From contig JAFWXO010000033.1 in assembly GCA_017545865.1 (NCBI GenBank), positions 1-64,000 on the forward strand: a DNA stretch of 64,000 nt. Direction: 5' to 3'. The notes beneath the pieces were generated by a model. It made no database searches. It had not been told where the DNA came from and was given only the letters and a program-made list of their open reading frames with translations. Source of the DNA: Clostridia bacterium. GTDB lineage: Bacteria > Bacillota > Clostridia > Christensenellales > Borkfalkiaceae. This document shows positions 35,908-43,949 of this stretch, one piece after another (the first letter of the stretch is position 1; each line of letters begins with the position of its first letter). The translations under genes were made by a program, and so were the position numbers.

Positions 35908-37203
35908 TTAACAATTTTTAAGTTCTTTTATTAAATTTCTATAAATCGCATCGGCAATTTGCATTTGCCCTTCAACGGTTGGGTGCATAGCGTTAGTATC
36001 TTGCCGTTCGGTTATTTTACTTCTCACGTTGACGGGTTTTTGGATAGACGGGTATGCGTTTTCCGTGTCAAACTGCCCACTAAGGTGAATAAATTCAACA
36101 AAATCGTTATAGCCGTTTTCAAGCGATAAACTCTCGTAAGCCATATTGAGTTCGGTTAGGTAAATCAAAATATCAAACCCGTCGGTAAAGGGAATATCCG
36201 CCCCGTAGTTATTGCCCATACCGCCGTTGACCGACGGGACAGGCGGAGCAATAATTTTGATTTTAACGTTTTCTAAATCTCTTTTAATAATATCGATTAA
36301 AGCCCTTGCTTCTTCCTTTACGAACTGGCAATAATCGCGCCTATTACTGTTCAAAGCAATTTGGCGCATAAGCCCGTTTGCGCCGAGCAAAATATAAACG
36401 AAATCAATAGAAGAAACGCCGATTTTTTCAACGTAAGATTTCAAACTGATAGACTTTGTTTGCTCGTTGTAAAAAGGGCTAACCGCTCCGACTGAAGAGG
36501 AGAAAAATTCGATAGGCTCGGTATTAACCGCATTTTTATAGTGTTTTAAAAATCCGCTTGTCGGCATAAATGAATCGTGGTCTTTATAGCGGTTGAGTTT
36601 TAAGTAATCAACTTGAAGCGTTTCAATTTGCCAAATAGCGCCGTTCTCATCTTGCCAGAGCGAGTGTTGATCTTCAACCGTTTTTTTATTAGGCGCTTGA
36701 ATCCAAACCGAGCCCGCTTTGTCTGACGTGTAGCTATTCCATTGCCATCCGCCGTAACCTTCAAACGAAACGCCGTTTTTAAAGCAAGTGCCAACGAAAT
36801 TAACGTTATCAAAACCGTTGCCAACGGGCTCTCCGTCGGTGGCGGTTAAACGCCTTTTAACTTCGCCAACCCATAAACCGCCTTGAGTTAAAGAGTCGCC
36901 CACGCATAAAATATTAACGGGTTTTTTAGGCGCGCTCGCGCTTACCACGTTTAGTATGGTTGAAGCCGTGCCGAGCAAGGTTTTTTCAGCATTGTAAACG
37001 GAAATGGTTAAAAGGTGCTTGCCTTCTTCAGTTGGGGTATATTCAAAATATCTTGGAAAGTTTTTTCCTTTTTCGCAAACGGCAACGATAGAGTAGCAGT
37101 AAGGGTTTGGCGCTTCAATAATTCCACGATAAAAAAGTTGGAAGGTGTCGCCAACAACCAAATCGTATTGTTTTGGTAAAAAAACTCTAATTTTGTTTTC
37201 CAT
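35908..37203 (-). CDS. SGNH/GDSL-family esterase with N-terminal Ig-like domain
   Basis: A 431-residue protein. Residues 1-90 look like a beta-sandwich linker domain (YFEYTPTEEGKHLLTISVYN). The SGNH hydrolase part starts VNILCVGDSLTQGGLW with the nucleophile Ser, has VYILLGANGLMR as the Asn block, and a C-terminal MHPTVEGQMQIADAIYRN with the catalytic His. There is no signal peptide, so it is cytosolic. It probably deacetylates a carbohydrate, consistent with the neighbouring sugar genes. It is likely co-transcribed with the formyl-THF cyclo-ligase gene eleven bases upstream. Confidence 0.82.
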   Translation of the reverse strand: MENKIRVFLPKQYDLVVGDTFQLFYRGIIEAPNPYCYSIVAVCEKGKNFPRYFEYTPTEEGKHLLTISVYNAEKTLLGTASTILNVVSASAPKKPVNILCVGDSLTQGGLWVGEVKRRLTATDGEPVGNGFDNVNFVGTCFKNGVSFEGYGGWQWNSYTSDKAGSVWIQAPNKKTVEDQHSLWQDENGAIWQIETLQVDYLKLNRYKDHDSFMPTSGFLKHYKNAVNTEPIEFFSSSVGAVSPFYNEQTKSISLKSYVEKIGVSSIDFVYILLGANGLMRQIALNSNRRDYCQFVKEEARALIDIIKRDLENVKIKIIAPPVPSVNGGMGNNYGADIPFTDGFDILIYLTELNMAYESLSLENGYNDFVEFIHLSGQFDTENAYPSIQKPVNVRSKITERQDTNAMHPTVEGQMQIADAIYRNLIKELKNC

Positions 37204-37214
37204 AATTTGCTCCC

Positions 37215-37745
37215 TTAAAAAATTTGTGATTCGGTAACGATATAATCAAGCGGTATATCGTGAGAGTGAGTTTCAATTCCGTCAGTTACTTGAAAATCGT
37301 AACAAAGCCCTATCTTAACGCATGGGTGAGTAGATAAAAATTTATCGTAATACCCCTTGCCAAAACCTAAGCGATTTTTTTGTTTGTCGCACGCAAGAAG
37401 GGGTAAAAAGCAAACGTCAATCTCATCAACGATTTCGTAGTTTTCAGGCTCGCTCGTTCCGAATTTTGAAAGGGAATAATCGCTACTAAGTGGCTTCACG
37501 GCAACCATTTCATCCCCCTTTATAACGGGGAATAAAACTGTTTTGTTTTGAGATAAAAAGTGGGATATAAGGCGGTTTGTTGCCACTTCGTTTTTAAAAT
37601 CTTTATAGATAAACACCGTTTGAAAGTCGCCGAGATTTAGCGATAAAACGTTATCAAAAATCTTATTGCTAAGCATTGATACGTCGCATCTACATAAACT
37701 TTGGCGTTTAAGTTTCATTTGATTTCTAATTTCAAAATTGCTCAT
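37215..37745 (-). CDS. 5-formyltetrahydrofolate cyclo-ligase
   Basis: Converts 5-formyl-THF to 5,10-methenyl-THF with ATP, rescuing an inhibitory folate. The 176-residue protein shows the family pattern: an N-terminal basic region IRNQMKLKRQSL, the central VLFPVIKG, and the C-terminal LGFGKGYYDKFLS followed by GLCYDFQ and HDIPLDYIVTE. It links functionally to fhs and the purine transformylases. The gene begins after a short AT-rich spacer. Confidence 0.9.
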   Translation of the reverse strand: MSNFEIRNQMKLKRQSLCRCDVSMLSNKIFDNVLSLNLGDFQTVFIYKDFKNEVATNRLISHFLSQNKTVLFPVIKGDEMVAVKPLSSDYSLSKFGTSEPENYEIVDEIDVCFLPLLACDKQKNRLGFGKGYYDKFLSTHPCVKIGLCYDFQVTDGIETHSHDIPLDYIVTESQIF

Positions 37746-37836
37746 AAAAATATTTTAACACAATTTTTTAATAGTGACAAGCATTTGGCAAAATTCATTT
37801 GTTATACTTGCGCTATAAAATAAAGGGGGTAACCTT

Positions 37837-37914
37837 ATGAATTACGAATTTGATGATTTTTGCTGTGGGAACGACTGTTCGGAGTGTAACGAGGACTGCG
37901 TTGTTAATTGGTAA
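37837..37914 (+). CDS. 25-residue cysteine-rich peptide frame
   Basis: ATG at 37837 opens a frame of 25 codons with five cysteines, MNYEFDDFCCGNDCSECNED plus a five-residue tail with one more Cys. A strong AAAGGGGG ribosome site is seven bases upstream. The Cys-Cys, CxxC spacing could bind metal or an iron-sulphur cluster, or form disulphides. I do not recognise the family. The frame is very short, so it could be chance, but the ribosome site and composition argue for a gene. Confidence 0.45.
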   Translation: MNYEFDDFCCGNDCSECNEDCVVNW

Positions 37915-37925
37915 GGGGTAAGATT

Positions 37926-38087
37926 ATGCGTTATATTATTTATTATAACGTTTTTTGTTTTCGCTTTATAAAACAGCCTTTAAGCGATAAGTATATCGCA
38001 AACTTATTAAGGTTTTTAAATCGTAGAATTATCCTAAAATTTAATATAAAAAGGTATTTACATAAATGCGCGTGTGTGTTATCCTAA
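37926..38087 (+). CDS. Possible 53-residue basic peptide
   Basis: A frame starting MRYIIYYNVFCFRFIKQPLS with AAGGGG eight bases upstream, twelve bases after the Cys-rich peptide. It is basic and hydrophobic and ends inside the promoter of the next gene. There is no recognisable domain. It could be non-coding AT-rich DNA. Apart from this and the Cys-rich frame, the 384-base gap here holds only the SDR promoter. Confidence 0.22.
   Translation: MRYIIYYNVFCFRFIKQPLSDKYIANLLRFLNRRIILKFNIKRYLHKCACVLS
38057..38085 (+). promoter_or_regulatory. Promoter of the SDR gene at 38130
   Basis: TTTACA at 38057-38062 and TATCCT at 38080-38085, spacing 17, ahead of a strong AAGGAGG ribosome site. Confidence 0.55.
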
Positions 38088-38129
38088 AATTGTAAAAGAA
38101 AACTTAATTATATTTTTAAGGAGGTAATT

Positions 38130-38930
38130 ATGAGTTTTTTAAAAGGTAAAACCGCAATCGTAACGGGTGCGGGTTATGCCGTTCTTTCTGACGGTAGGTG
38201 CGGTTCAATCGGTTACGGTATCGCCACGGCTTACGCAAAAGAAGGCGCAAATTTAGTTATCACGGGTAGAAACGTTTCTAAACTTGAAAAGGCAAAGGAA
38301 GAACTTGAAAGGTTATACGGCGTTAAGGTTTTAATATCTTCTGCTGATATTTGTGCAGGTGCAGATAACGAGGCTATTGCCAAATCGGTAGTGGAAAGCG
38401 CTATTAAAGAGTTTGGAAGAATTGACGTTTTAATTAACGTTGCCCAAGCGTCGGCTTCGGGTGTTACTATTCAAGACCATACGACTGAGCAGTTTGATTT
38501 GGCTATGTATTCCGGCCTATACGCTACTTTTTACTATATGAAGGCTTGCTATCCCTATCTTAAAGAAACCAAGGGTAGCATTATAAACTTCGCGTCGGGC
38601 GCGGGGCTTTTCGGCAACTACGGTCAATGTTCTTATGCTGCCGCTAAAGAAGGTATTCGCGGTCTTTCAAGAGTAGCCGCAACCGAGTGGGCGAAAGACG
38701 GTATTAACACCAACGTTATCTGTCCTTTGGCGTGGACTAGCCAACTTGAAAAGTTTGAAAAGGCATACCCCGATGCTTTCAAAGCAAACGTAAAAATGCC
38801 CCCTGCCGGTCATTTTGGCGATCCCGAAACTGAAATCGGTCGTGTTTGCGTTCAACTTGCTCACCCCGACTTTAAGTATTTAAACGGTGAAACCTTAACG
38901 CTCGAAGGTGGTATGGGTTTACGCCCCTAA
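38130..38930 (+). CDS. Short-chain dehydrogenase/reductase with insertion in the nucleotide motif
   Basis: NAD(P)-dependent SDR of 266 residues. The catalytic Ser is in INFASGAG, and Tyr-Lys in CSYAAAKEGIRG. The usual TGxxxGIG cofactor motif is stretched by about ten residues: TGAGYAVLSDGRCGSIGYGI. The C-terminal LNGETLTLEGGMGLRP is typical of classical SDRs. It stands alone with its own promoter and ribosome site. Substrate unknown; steroid, sugar or acyl substrates are possible. A conserved-end stem-loop element follows its stop. Confidence 0.85.
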   Translation: MSFLKGKTAIVTGAGYAVLSDGRCGSIGYGIATAYAKEGANLVITGRNVSKLEKAKEELERLYGVKVLISSADICAGADNEAIAKSVVESAIKEFGRIDVLINVAQASASGVTIQDHTTEQFDLAMYSGLYATFYYMKACYPYLKETKGSIINFASGAGLFGNYGQCSYAAAKEGIRGLSRVAATEWAKDGINTNVICPLAWTSQLEKFEKAYPDAFKANVKMPPAGHFGDPETEIGRVCVQLAHPDFKYLNGETLTLEGGMGLRP

Positions 38931-38933
38931 AAG

Positions 38934-39052
38934 CCGTTATTTACTGCGCAATACTTCGTTTCTGCCGTCAAGTTACGATTACAACAACCAAAAAGGTTAG
39001 TTGTACCCGATAACTTGCCGTCGAGCCTTGTCTTGCTTGTAACTAACGTCTT
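38934..39052. repeat. Stem-loop element with conserved ends, copy B
   Basis: It starts three bases after the SDR stop with CCGTTATTTACTGCGCAA and ends with CTTGCTTGTAACTAACGTCTT at 39032-39052, 19 of 21 bases equal to copy A at 3660-3680. The centre folds as nested arms, CAAGTTACG with CGATAACTTG and ACAACAACC with GGTTAGTTGT, unlike the stem of copy A. Function unknown. Confidence 0.6.
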
Positions 39053-39111
39053 TTACAAGTTTAATAAACTTGACAATATAAAAATAACTTGTAAAACAAC
39101 TGAGTAAAATT

Positions 39112-39144
39112 AAAGCACACTACCAAAATCGGTAGTGTGCTTTT
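39112..39144. terminator. Terminator between convergent SDR genes
   Basis: AAAGCACACTACC and GGTAGTGTGCTTT pair around a six-base loop and run into T residues; likely serves both strands. Confidence 0.9.
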
Positions 39145-39159
39145 ATTATGGGTTTTATT

Positions 39160-39993
39160 TTATTTTTTCTTTTTCTTAAACTCTTTCATGCCGTAAGTTG
39201 AACCGCCGTCACAAAGCACGTCAACACCGGCAAGATAGCCGTTTCTCTCATCGGCAACGGTAGCGAGAGCGTAGCCGAGTTCTTCGGGTTTGCCCATGCG
39301 TTCTTCTGCGGAGAAGGGGATAAGCATACCGCCGTCTTTACTTTCAAGGTTGCCCATATCGGTTGCGATAAGACCAGGGCTTAACGATACCACGCGAATA
39401 CCTTTCAAGCCGTATTCAAACGCGCATTTCTTTGCATACCAAACAACGAAGTTTTTAGAAAGTGAGTAAGCAAAACCTTTAATTTGATATTCGCCTTTTG
39501 CAAGGTGAGAGCGTTTAGCAAGTTTCTTAACGAACTTTTCTTCATCAATTTCCGCTAATTTATAAGCCTTTTTGGGGATGATAAAGGACGGTAAAATGTA
39601 ACCCGAGTTAGAAGCAACGTCAACGATAACGCTACCGGGGTTCATAACTTTTGAAAATTCTTGGTTGATATAAACCGTGCCGAGAGCGTTGATTTTTAAA
39701 ATGCTTTCGGGCGTGCCTTTCATTGCGGGGGAAACGCCAGCCGAGTTGATAACGTTTTTAACTTCGCCAAGCGAAGTTGCAAACGAAACGAGTTCTTTAA
39801 CGCTTTCTCTACTTGAAGTATCGCAAGTTTTAGCGTAAGCATCGTAGCCTAAATTTTTAAGTTCTTCAACCGCTCCTTCAAGTTTTGATAAAGTTCTGCC
39901 TGAAATAACGATAATTTTGTCTTTGGGCATAAACTTAGCGGCTGCAAGCCCCATACCGCTACCACCGCCCGTAATAACGCAAACGTTAGCCAT
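39160..39993 (-). CDS. Short-chain dehydrogenase/reductase, 3-alpha-hydroxysteroid dehydrogenase-like
   Basis: Classical SDR of 277 residues. The cofactor motif is TGGGSGMGLA at the N terminus. The catalytic Ser is in VDVASNSG and the Tyr-Lys pair in FAYSLSKNFVVW. A longer insert before the YxxxK motif (residues about 140-170) and the C-terminal GVDVLCDGGSTYGM resemble hydroxysteroid-type SDRs. The C terminus ends in a lysine run. It has its own TTGACA/TAAACT promoter. Substrate is unknown. Confidence 0.83.
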   Translation of the reverse strand: MANVCVITGGGSGMGLAAAKFMPKDKIIVISGRTLSKLEGAVEELKNLGYDAYAKTCDTSSRESVKELVSFATSLGEVKNVINSAGVSPAMKGTPESILKINALGTVYINQEFSKVMNPGSVIVDVASNSGYILPSFIIPKKAYKLAEIDEEKFVKKLAKRSHLAKGEYQIKGFAYSLSKNFVVWYAKKCAFEYGLKGIRVVSLSPGLIATDMGNLESKDGGMLIPFSAEERMGKPEELGYALATVADERNGYLAGVDVLCDGGSTYGMKEFKKKKK

Positions 39994-40024
39994 AATATTT
40001 ACTCCTTTTTATGTGTTTTTCTTT

Positions 40025-40053
40025 AGTTTAACAAACCTAAAAAAACTTGTCAA
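40025..40053 (-). promoter_or_regulatory. Consensus promoter of the minus-strand SDR gene
   Basis: TTGACA (40048-40053) and TAAACT (40025-40030) on the minus strand, spacing 17, followed by AAGGAG before the start. Confidence 0.72.
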
Positions 40054-40231
40054 TATCAACGTTTTAAATTATAGGCTTGTTACTTGAAAATTTTTAACAA
40101 GTTTTTTAATTTTTGGCGCTTTTTCGTGGCGGAGCGTGTGAAACGTAAAACTACTCTTTTTAAAAAAATTCTAATATATTTTTGAACATCTAAACTTAGT
40201 ACGCATTTATTGTTTGTGCTTTACATAGCAA

Positions 40232-40993
40232 TTAAATTTCTTTGGGAGTTTTGCTGAACATTTTTATATACGCTTTGTAAAAAGAAGAATAATTAGTATA
40301 ACCGCAAGAAAGGTAAACATTCGTTGGAAGATAACCTTTATCAAGCATAGTTTTTGCAAAGTATAATCTTTTTTGCACTATGTATTTGTGTAATGGAATA
40401 CCCATTTCTTTTTTGAAAGTATGCGTTATCGTTGAAACGGAATAGTTAAGCGTTTTGCTAATAGTTTCCATTGAAAGGTCAGAGCCTATGTTTGATTCAA
40501 TGTAATTTACTATCTTTTTAACTAGAATAGAAACGTCTAAAGAGAGCGGTTGTTGGTTGTTGGTTGAAATTTCGGATAAAACGGTTAGCAACGCACCGTA
40601 TAAAAACATATCGTTAGAATTTTTGTTTTTTATGTTATTGCAAATTTTATTAAGTAGCGCAAGGCATACGTTAGACGGAGTAGTTATAGAAATTTTTTCA
40701 AGTACCTTACTGGGAATCATATCTGAAATTTCGCTTTTAGCAAAAGAAATTTTAAGCCTTTCAAATTCCTTTGAAGATTTAAGGTTGAAAGAGTGATATT
40801 TTCCGCAAGGGATAAAAATAAGAGAGTTTTTTGTGAGTTCTTGCTTGAAAGTTTCGGTTGAAAGGGTTGCATCTCCATCGATATAAAATAAAAGTTCGTG
40901 ATACTCGTGAATATCGCTTTTCAAAATGTTTTCAGTTTTTGAGTAGCAGAATTTAACGCCGTTAAATTCTACAATATAATTAAATTTGTCCAT
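40232..40993 (-). CDS. AraC-family transcriptional regulator
   Basis: A 253-residue regulator with a cupin-type N-terminal half (HEYHELLFYIDGDATLS, then LIFIPCGKYHSF) and C-terminal AraC domain (METISKTLNYSVSTITHTFKKEMGIPLHKYI, then TNVYLSCGYTNYSSFYKAYIKMFSKTP). It is divergent from the class V aminotransferase and lipoprotein genes, with 109 bases between, and probably controls them. The 238-base gap downstream holds the SDR promoter and otherwise only AT-rich DNA. Confidence 0.9.
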   Translation of the reverse strand: MDKFNYIVEFNGVKFCYSKTENILKSDIHEYHELLFYIDGDATLSTETFKQELTKNSLIFIPCGKYHSFNLKSSKEFERLKISFAKSEISDMIPSKVLEKISITTPSNVCLALLNKICNNIKNKNSNDMFLYGALLTVLSEISTNNQQPLSLDVSILVKKIVNYIESNIGSDLSMETISKTLNYSVSTITHTFKKEMGIPLHKYIVQKRLYFAKTMLDKGYLPTNVYLSCGYTNYSSFYKAYIKMFSKTPKEI

Positions 40994-41102
40994 AAAAATA
41001 GTTTAACATAATTTTGCAAGATTTTCAATGTTTCTACCAAATTTTGATATATACATTTTCTTTTTTATATTTTATAATAAAAAAAGTTATTAAAGGTCGC
41101 AT

Positions 41103-42380
41103 ATGGACGAAAAGTTTGGAATTTTATTTGACGATGATTTTCAACAAGAATTAAAAGAAAAGTTTTTTTACGCAGATTATGACCCCGAACACGGTGAAAG
41201 ATTATTTTTTGATAATTCGGGTGGTTCTTTGCGCCTTAAAAAATGCGTAAAAGTTAAGGCTGAATATGAAGCGTTTCCCGATTGCCCAGAGCGTATTCAT
41301 GCTCGTTCGGTACATTTAAAGGGTTTGGTGGAAAAAGGAACTAAAGAAATTCTTGAAATAATTTTTGGAGCAAAAAGTGGCGCGTTAATCACAGAACTTA
41401 CCGCGTCGCAAACGATGTTCCAAATGGTTGGGATGATAATGGAAAACGTGGGTGGAACTAATGCAGTAGTTTCTTCAATAGAGCATCCGTCTGCGTTTGA
41501 CGCGATTGAATATTACTGCAACAAAACAGGCAAAGAAATGCGCGTTGTCCCCGCAAACCAAAAGACGGGCGGTATTGACGTTGAAGAAGTTATTAAGTGT
41601 GTTGACAAAAATACAACGCTACTAAGCATTATGTCCGCATCTAACATTTCTGGAAATATTATGAATATTAAAGAAATCGTTAAGCGCGCAAGAGAAATCA
41701 AGCCCGATTTATATATAATTAGCGATATGGTTCAACACGCACCGCATTGCGGTATAGACGTTGAAGATTTAGGTCTTGACGGAGCAAATATTGCGCCTTA
41801 TAAATTTTTCGGTGTGCGCGGTTGTGGCTTTGCTTACGTTTCAGATAGAGTGATTAAATTCCCACACCATAAATTATTAGCAAAACCACAAGAAACTTTT
41901 GAATTAGGTACAAGCGCGCCCGCAAATTTTGCCGCTATGATGGAAATAATTAACTACGTATGCGAAATCGGCGAACATTTTATCGGTAAAAAGTCAAGAA
42001 AAGAAACTTATGACGAAGGTATGCGTCGCATACATTTGCAAGAACGCGCGCTACTTTACAGAATGTTAGAAGGTACGCCTGAAGTTAAAGGTTTAAGATA
42101 TATTGACGGCGTAACGGTACACGTTGATACCGACGATTTAACGCAAAGAGATTTAATAGTTGCAATGAGTATTGACGGTGCTGATCTAACTGAAACGGTT
42201 GCCGAGTATCAACGCCGTGGCGTGACCGTTTACGAAAGGGTAAACACAAGCATTTATTCAAAGCGTATAGTTGAAGCGCTTGGTTTAACGGGCGCAATAA
42301 GAGTTTCGCCCCTACATTGCCACGGAAAAGAAGACATTGACAAGTTTTTAAAAATTACCGCCCAAATGGCAAAAGAATAA
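41103..42380 (+). CDS. Class V PLP-dependent aminotransferase/cysteine desulfurase-like enzyme
   Basis: A 425-residue fold-type I PLP enzyme of the NifS/SufS/kynureninase class. Key segments are FFDNSGGSLR near the N terminus, SSIEHPSAFDA, SASNISGNIMNI, the PLP Asp region IISDMVQHAPH, and ANIAPYKFFGVRGCGF with the probable Schiff-base Lys. The N-terminal 40 residues and sugar-type setting differ from housekeeping IscS. It is followed after eleven bases by a sialidase-fold lipoprotein. The substrate is unknown; an amino acid lyase or desulfurase is possible. Confidence 0.78.
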   Translation: MDEKFGILFDDDFQQELKEKFFYADYDPEHGERLFFDNSGGSLRLKKCVKVKAEYEAFPDCPERIHARSVHLKGLVEKGTKEILEIIFGAKSGALITELTASQTMFQMVGMIMENVGGTNAVVSSIEHPSAFDAIEYYCNKTGKEMRVVPANQKTGGIDVEEVIKCVDKNTTLLSIMSASNISGNIMNIKEIVKRAREIKPDLYIISDMVQHAPHCGIDVEDLGLDGANIAPYKFFGVRGCGFAYVSDRVIKFPHHKLLAKPQETFELGTSAPANFAAMMEIINYVCEIGEHFIGKKSRKETYDEGMRRIHLQERALLYRMLEGTPEVKGLRYIDGVTVHVDTDDLTQRDLIVAMSIDGADLTETVAEYQRRGVTVYERVNTSIYSKRIVEALGLTGAIRVSPLHCHGKEDIDKFLKITAQMAKE

Positions 42381-42391
42381 GGAGAATTACT

Positions 42392-43618
42392 ATGAAAAAA
42401 TTACTTACAATAATTTTATGTTTAACGCTTTCTTTTTTAGCGTTTGGATGTAAAGAAAATCAAGAAGGGGATACAAATTATTTAACTTCTGATATTTTAT
42501 TGCATTCCGTTCAAATTAACAACGGGCTTGAAGAAACGAGCTCAGACGGTCCGCAACTTGCTTTTGATGAAAAGTATGGCATAATGTTTTGCGCATATAT
42601 GCCCGGTCCGCGCGGTAGTTACGGCGAATCAAGGGGAAGAATAAGACTTGCATACTATCCTGCATCTCAACCGACTAACGTAAAAACGGTGGACGTGTAC
42701 GTTGGCGATAAGGTTTACGGTCCGCAAATTTTATCTCTTGGTCGAGGCAGGGTAAGAGTTTTTTATGAAATTAACAGTTGGTCAAGCGATGATAGCGAAC
42801 ACGCTACTTATTATAAAGATTTTAACTATTTAACTGAAGAATTTGAATCTGAAGGGGTAGTTCAAGTTAAAAAAGCAGACGGAACGAGAGCAAAATTCTC
42901 AACCGCAGAGCAATTTGCCTACCTTGAAGAAAACGGCTTTAAGAAAGACGTTGACTTTGAGTATTTGGCTCACGAACAAGCAAACTTTGCATGCTGTACC
43001 CTTTTTGAAGACGGTTATTACACTTACGGCGCGGTAACGTCGTATAACGCGCAACCTATCCTTTGCCGTTCAATCGACGATTTTAGCACGGTGGAATTCT
43101 TTGCCGTTTGCCCGTATAAAGTTCAATACGAATTTGACTATAAGATTTTAGACGGTAAAATACACGCGGTTTATAGAACCGAACCTGAACGCGGTTCAAT
43201 TTACTATATTACTAGTGACGATATGGGTAAAACTTGGTCAACCCCTATTTTAATTGAAAATAGCGTTTCTTGTAGGCCAAGGCTTATTATTCACAACGGC
43301 AAGGCGCTAATTGCGGTAAATAACTACAAGCAAAACGGCGATAATAAGCCGGATATACAACAAGGAAGAACTAATATTAGGCTTTATATAGTAACCGACG
43401 TTAATCCTAACAAAAACAATTTAGTTGCCGACTTATACTGTGAAACGGGAATTGTAAACGTTGCAATAATTGACGTTTTAGGTGACGTTTATATGGCTTA
43501 CGGCACTTCTCAAACGGGTATGGATTACAACAATAGCGTTGGAACTTCCGATAAACTTCTTCGCGGTAAAGATGCTATTAGATACGTAAGGCTTGGCGAT
43601 TTAACGAAATATTTATAA
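42392..43618 (+). CDS. Sialidase-fold (BNR/Asp-box) lipoprotein
   Basis: A 408-residue secreted lipoprotein. The signal peptide MKKLLTIILCLTLSFLAFGC ends in a lipobox with Cys20 for acylation. An Asp-box, SDDMGKTW, lies about residue 275, and the repeated strands suggest a six-bladed propeller as in exo-sialidases and glycan-binding proteins. No full set of sialidase arginines can be assigned by eye, so it may bind rather than cleave sugars. It is co-transcribed with the PLP enzyme and ends at a clear terminator. Confidence 0.7.
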   Translation: MKKLLTIILCLTLSFLAFGCKENQEGDTNYLTSDILLHSVQINNGLEETSSDGPQLAFDEKYGIMFCAYMPGPRGSYGESRGRIRLAYYPASQPTNVKTVDVYVGDKVYGPQILSLGRGRVRVFYEINSWSSDDSEHATYYKDFNYLTEEFESEGVVQVKKADGTRAKFSTAEQFAYLEENGFKKDVDFEYLAHEQANFACCTLFEDGYYTYGAVTSYNAQPILCRSIDDFSTVEFFAVCPYKVQYEFDYKILDGKIHAVYRTEPERGSIYYITSDDMGKTWSTPILIENSVSCRPRLIIHNGKALIAVNNYKQNGDNKPDIQQGRTNIRLYIVTDVNPNKNNLVADLYCETGIVNVAIIDVLGDVYMAYGTSQTGMDYNNSVGTSDKLLRGKDAIRYVRLGDLTKYL

Positions 43619-43621
43619 AGC

Positions 43622-43652
43622 AAAAAAGAACGGTGAAAAGCCGTTCTTTTTT
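43622..43652 (+). terminator. Terminator after the lipoprotein gene
   Basis: AAAAGAACGG and CCGTTCTTTT pair around a seven-base loop, followed by a T-run. Confidence 0.92.
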
Positions 43653-43693
43653 AATTTTGTTCCAAACGATGTTGCGCCTATCGGCACAAATGA

Positions 43694-43730
43694 AAAAGCA
43701 ACAAGCCTAACTTGTTGATTTTTGGCGGAG
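43694..43730 (-). repeat. Partial tRNA 3'-end copy with its own terminator hairpin
   Basis: On the minus strand CTCCGCCAA (43722-43730) repeats the 3' end of tRNA-Ser. It is followed by CAACAAG-CTTGTTG, a stem with a T-run (43694-43719), the layout of a tRNA end plus terminator. Nine bases match the attL/attR core. It is probably the scar of an older insertion at the same tRNA. Confidence 0.5.
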
Positions 43731-43754
43731 TGTTAGTTTTGAAGTCCGAATAGT

Positions 43755-43949
43755 TTAATCACTCCAAACTATCACTGTTTGCTTAATATCGTCGCATTTA
43801 TCACTAACTTCATTTAATTTTAAAATCATTTCTATCATTAATTCTTTTTCACTTAACGACATTAATCTTTCTTTCTCTTTTTGAACTTCTATTCGTTTTT
43901 CTTGTTGTCTTTTTAAACTATTTTCTTTTATCTTGCTAATTAATCCCAT
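43755..43949 (-). CDS. Small charged coiled-coil protein of unknown function
   Basis: A 64-residue protein, highly charged and probably helical (KENSLKRQQEKRIEVQKEKE, then LSEKELMIEMILKLNEVSDK). An AGGGGA ribosome site is six bases before the start. It lies outside the inferred left attachment core, between two tRNA-end copies, so it may be left over from an earlier element. Its start overlaps the read-through end of the recombinase gene by ten bases. No family recognised. Confidence 0.5.
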   Translation of the reverse strand: MGLISKIKENSLKRQQEKRIEVQKEKERLMSLSEKELMIEMILKLNEVSDKCDDIKQTVIVWSD

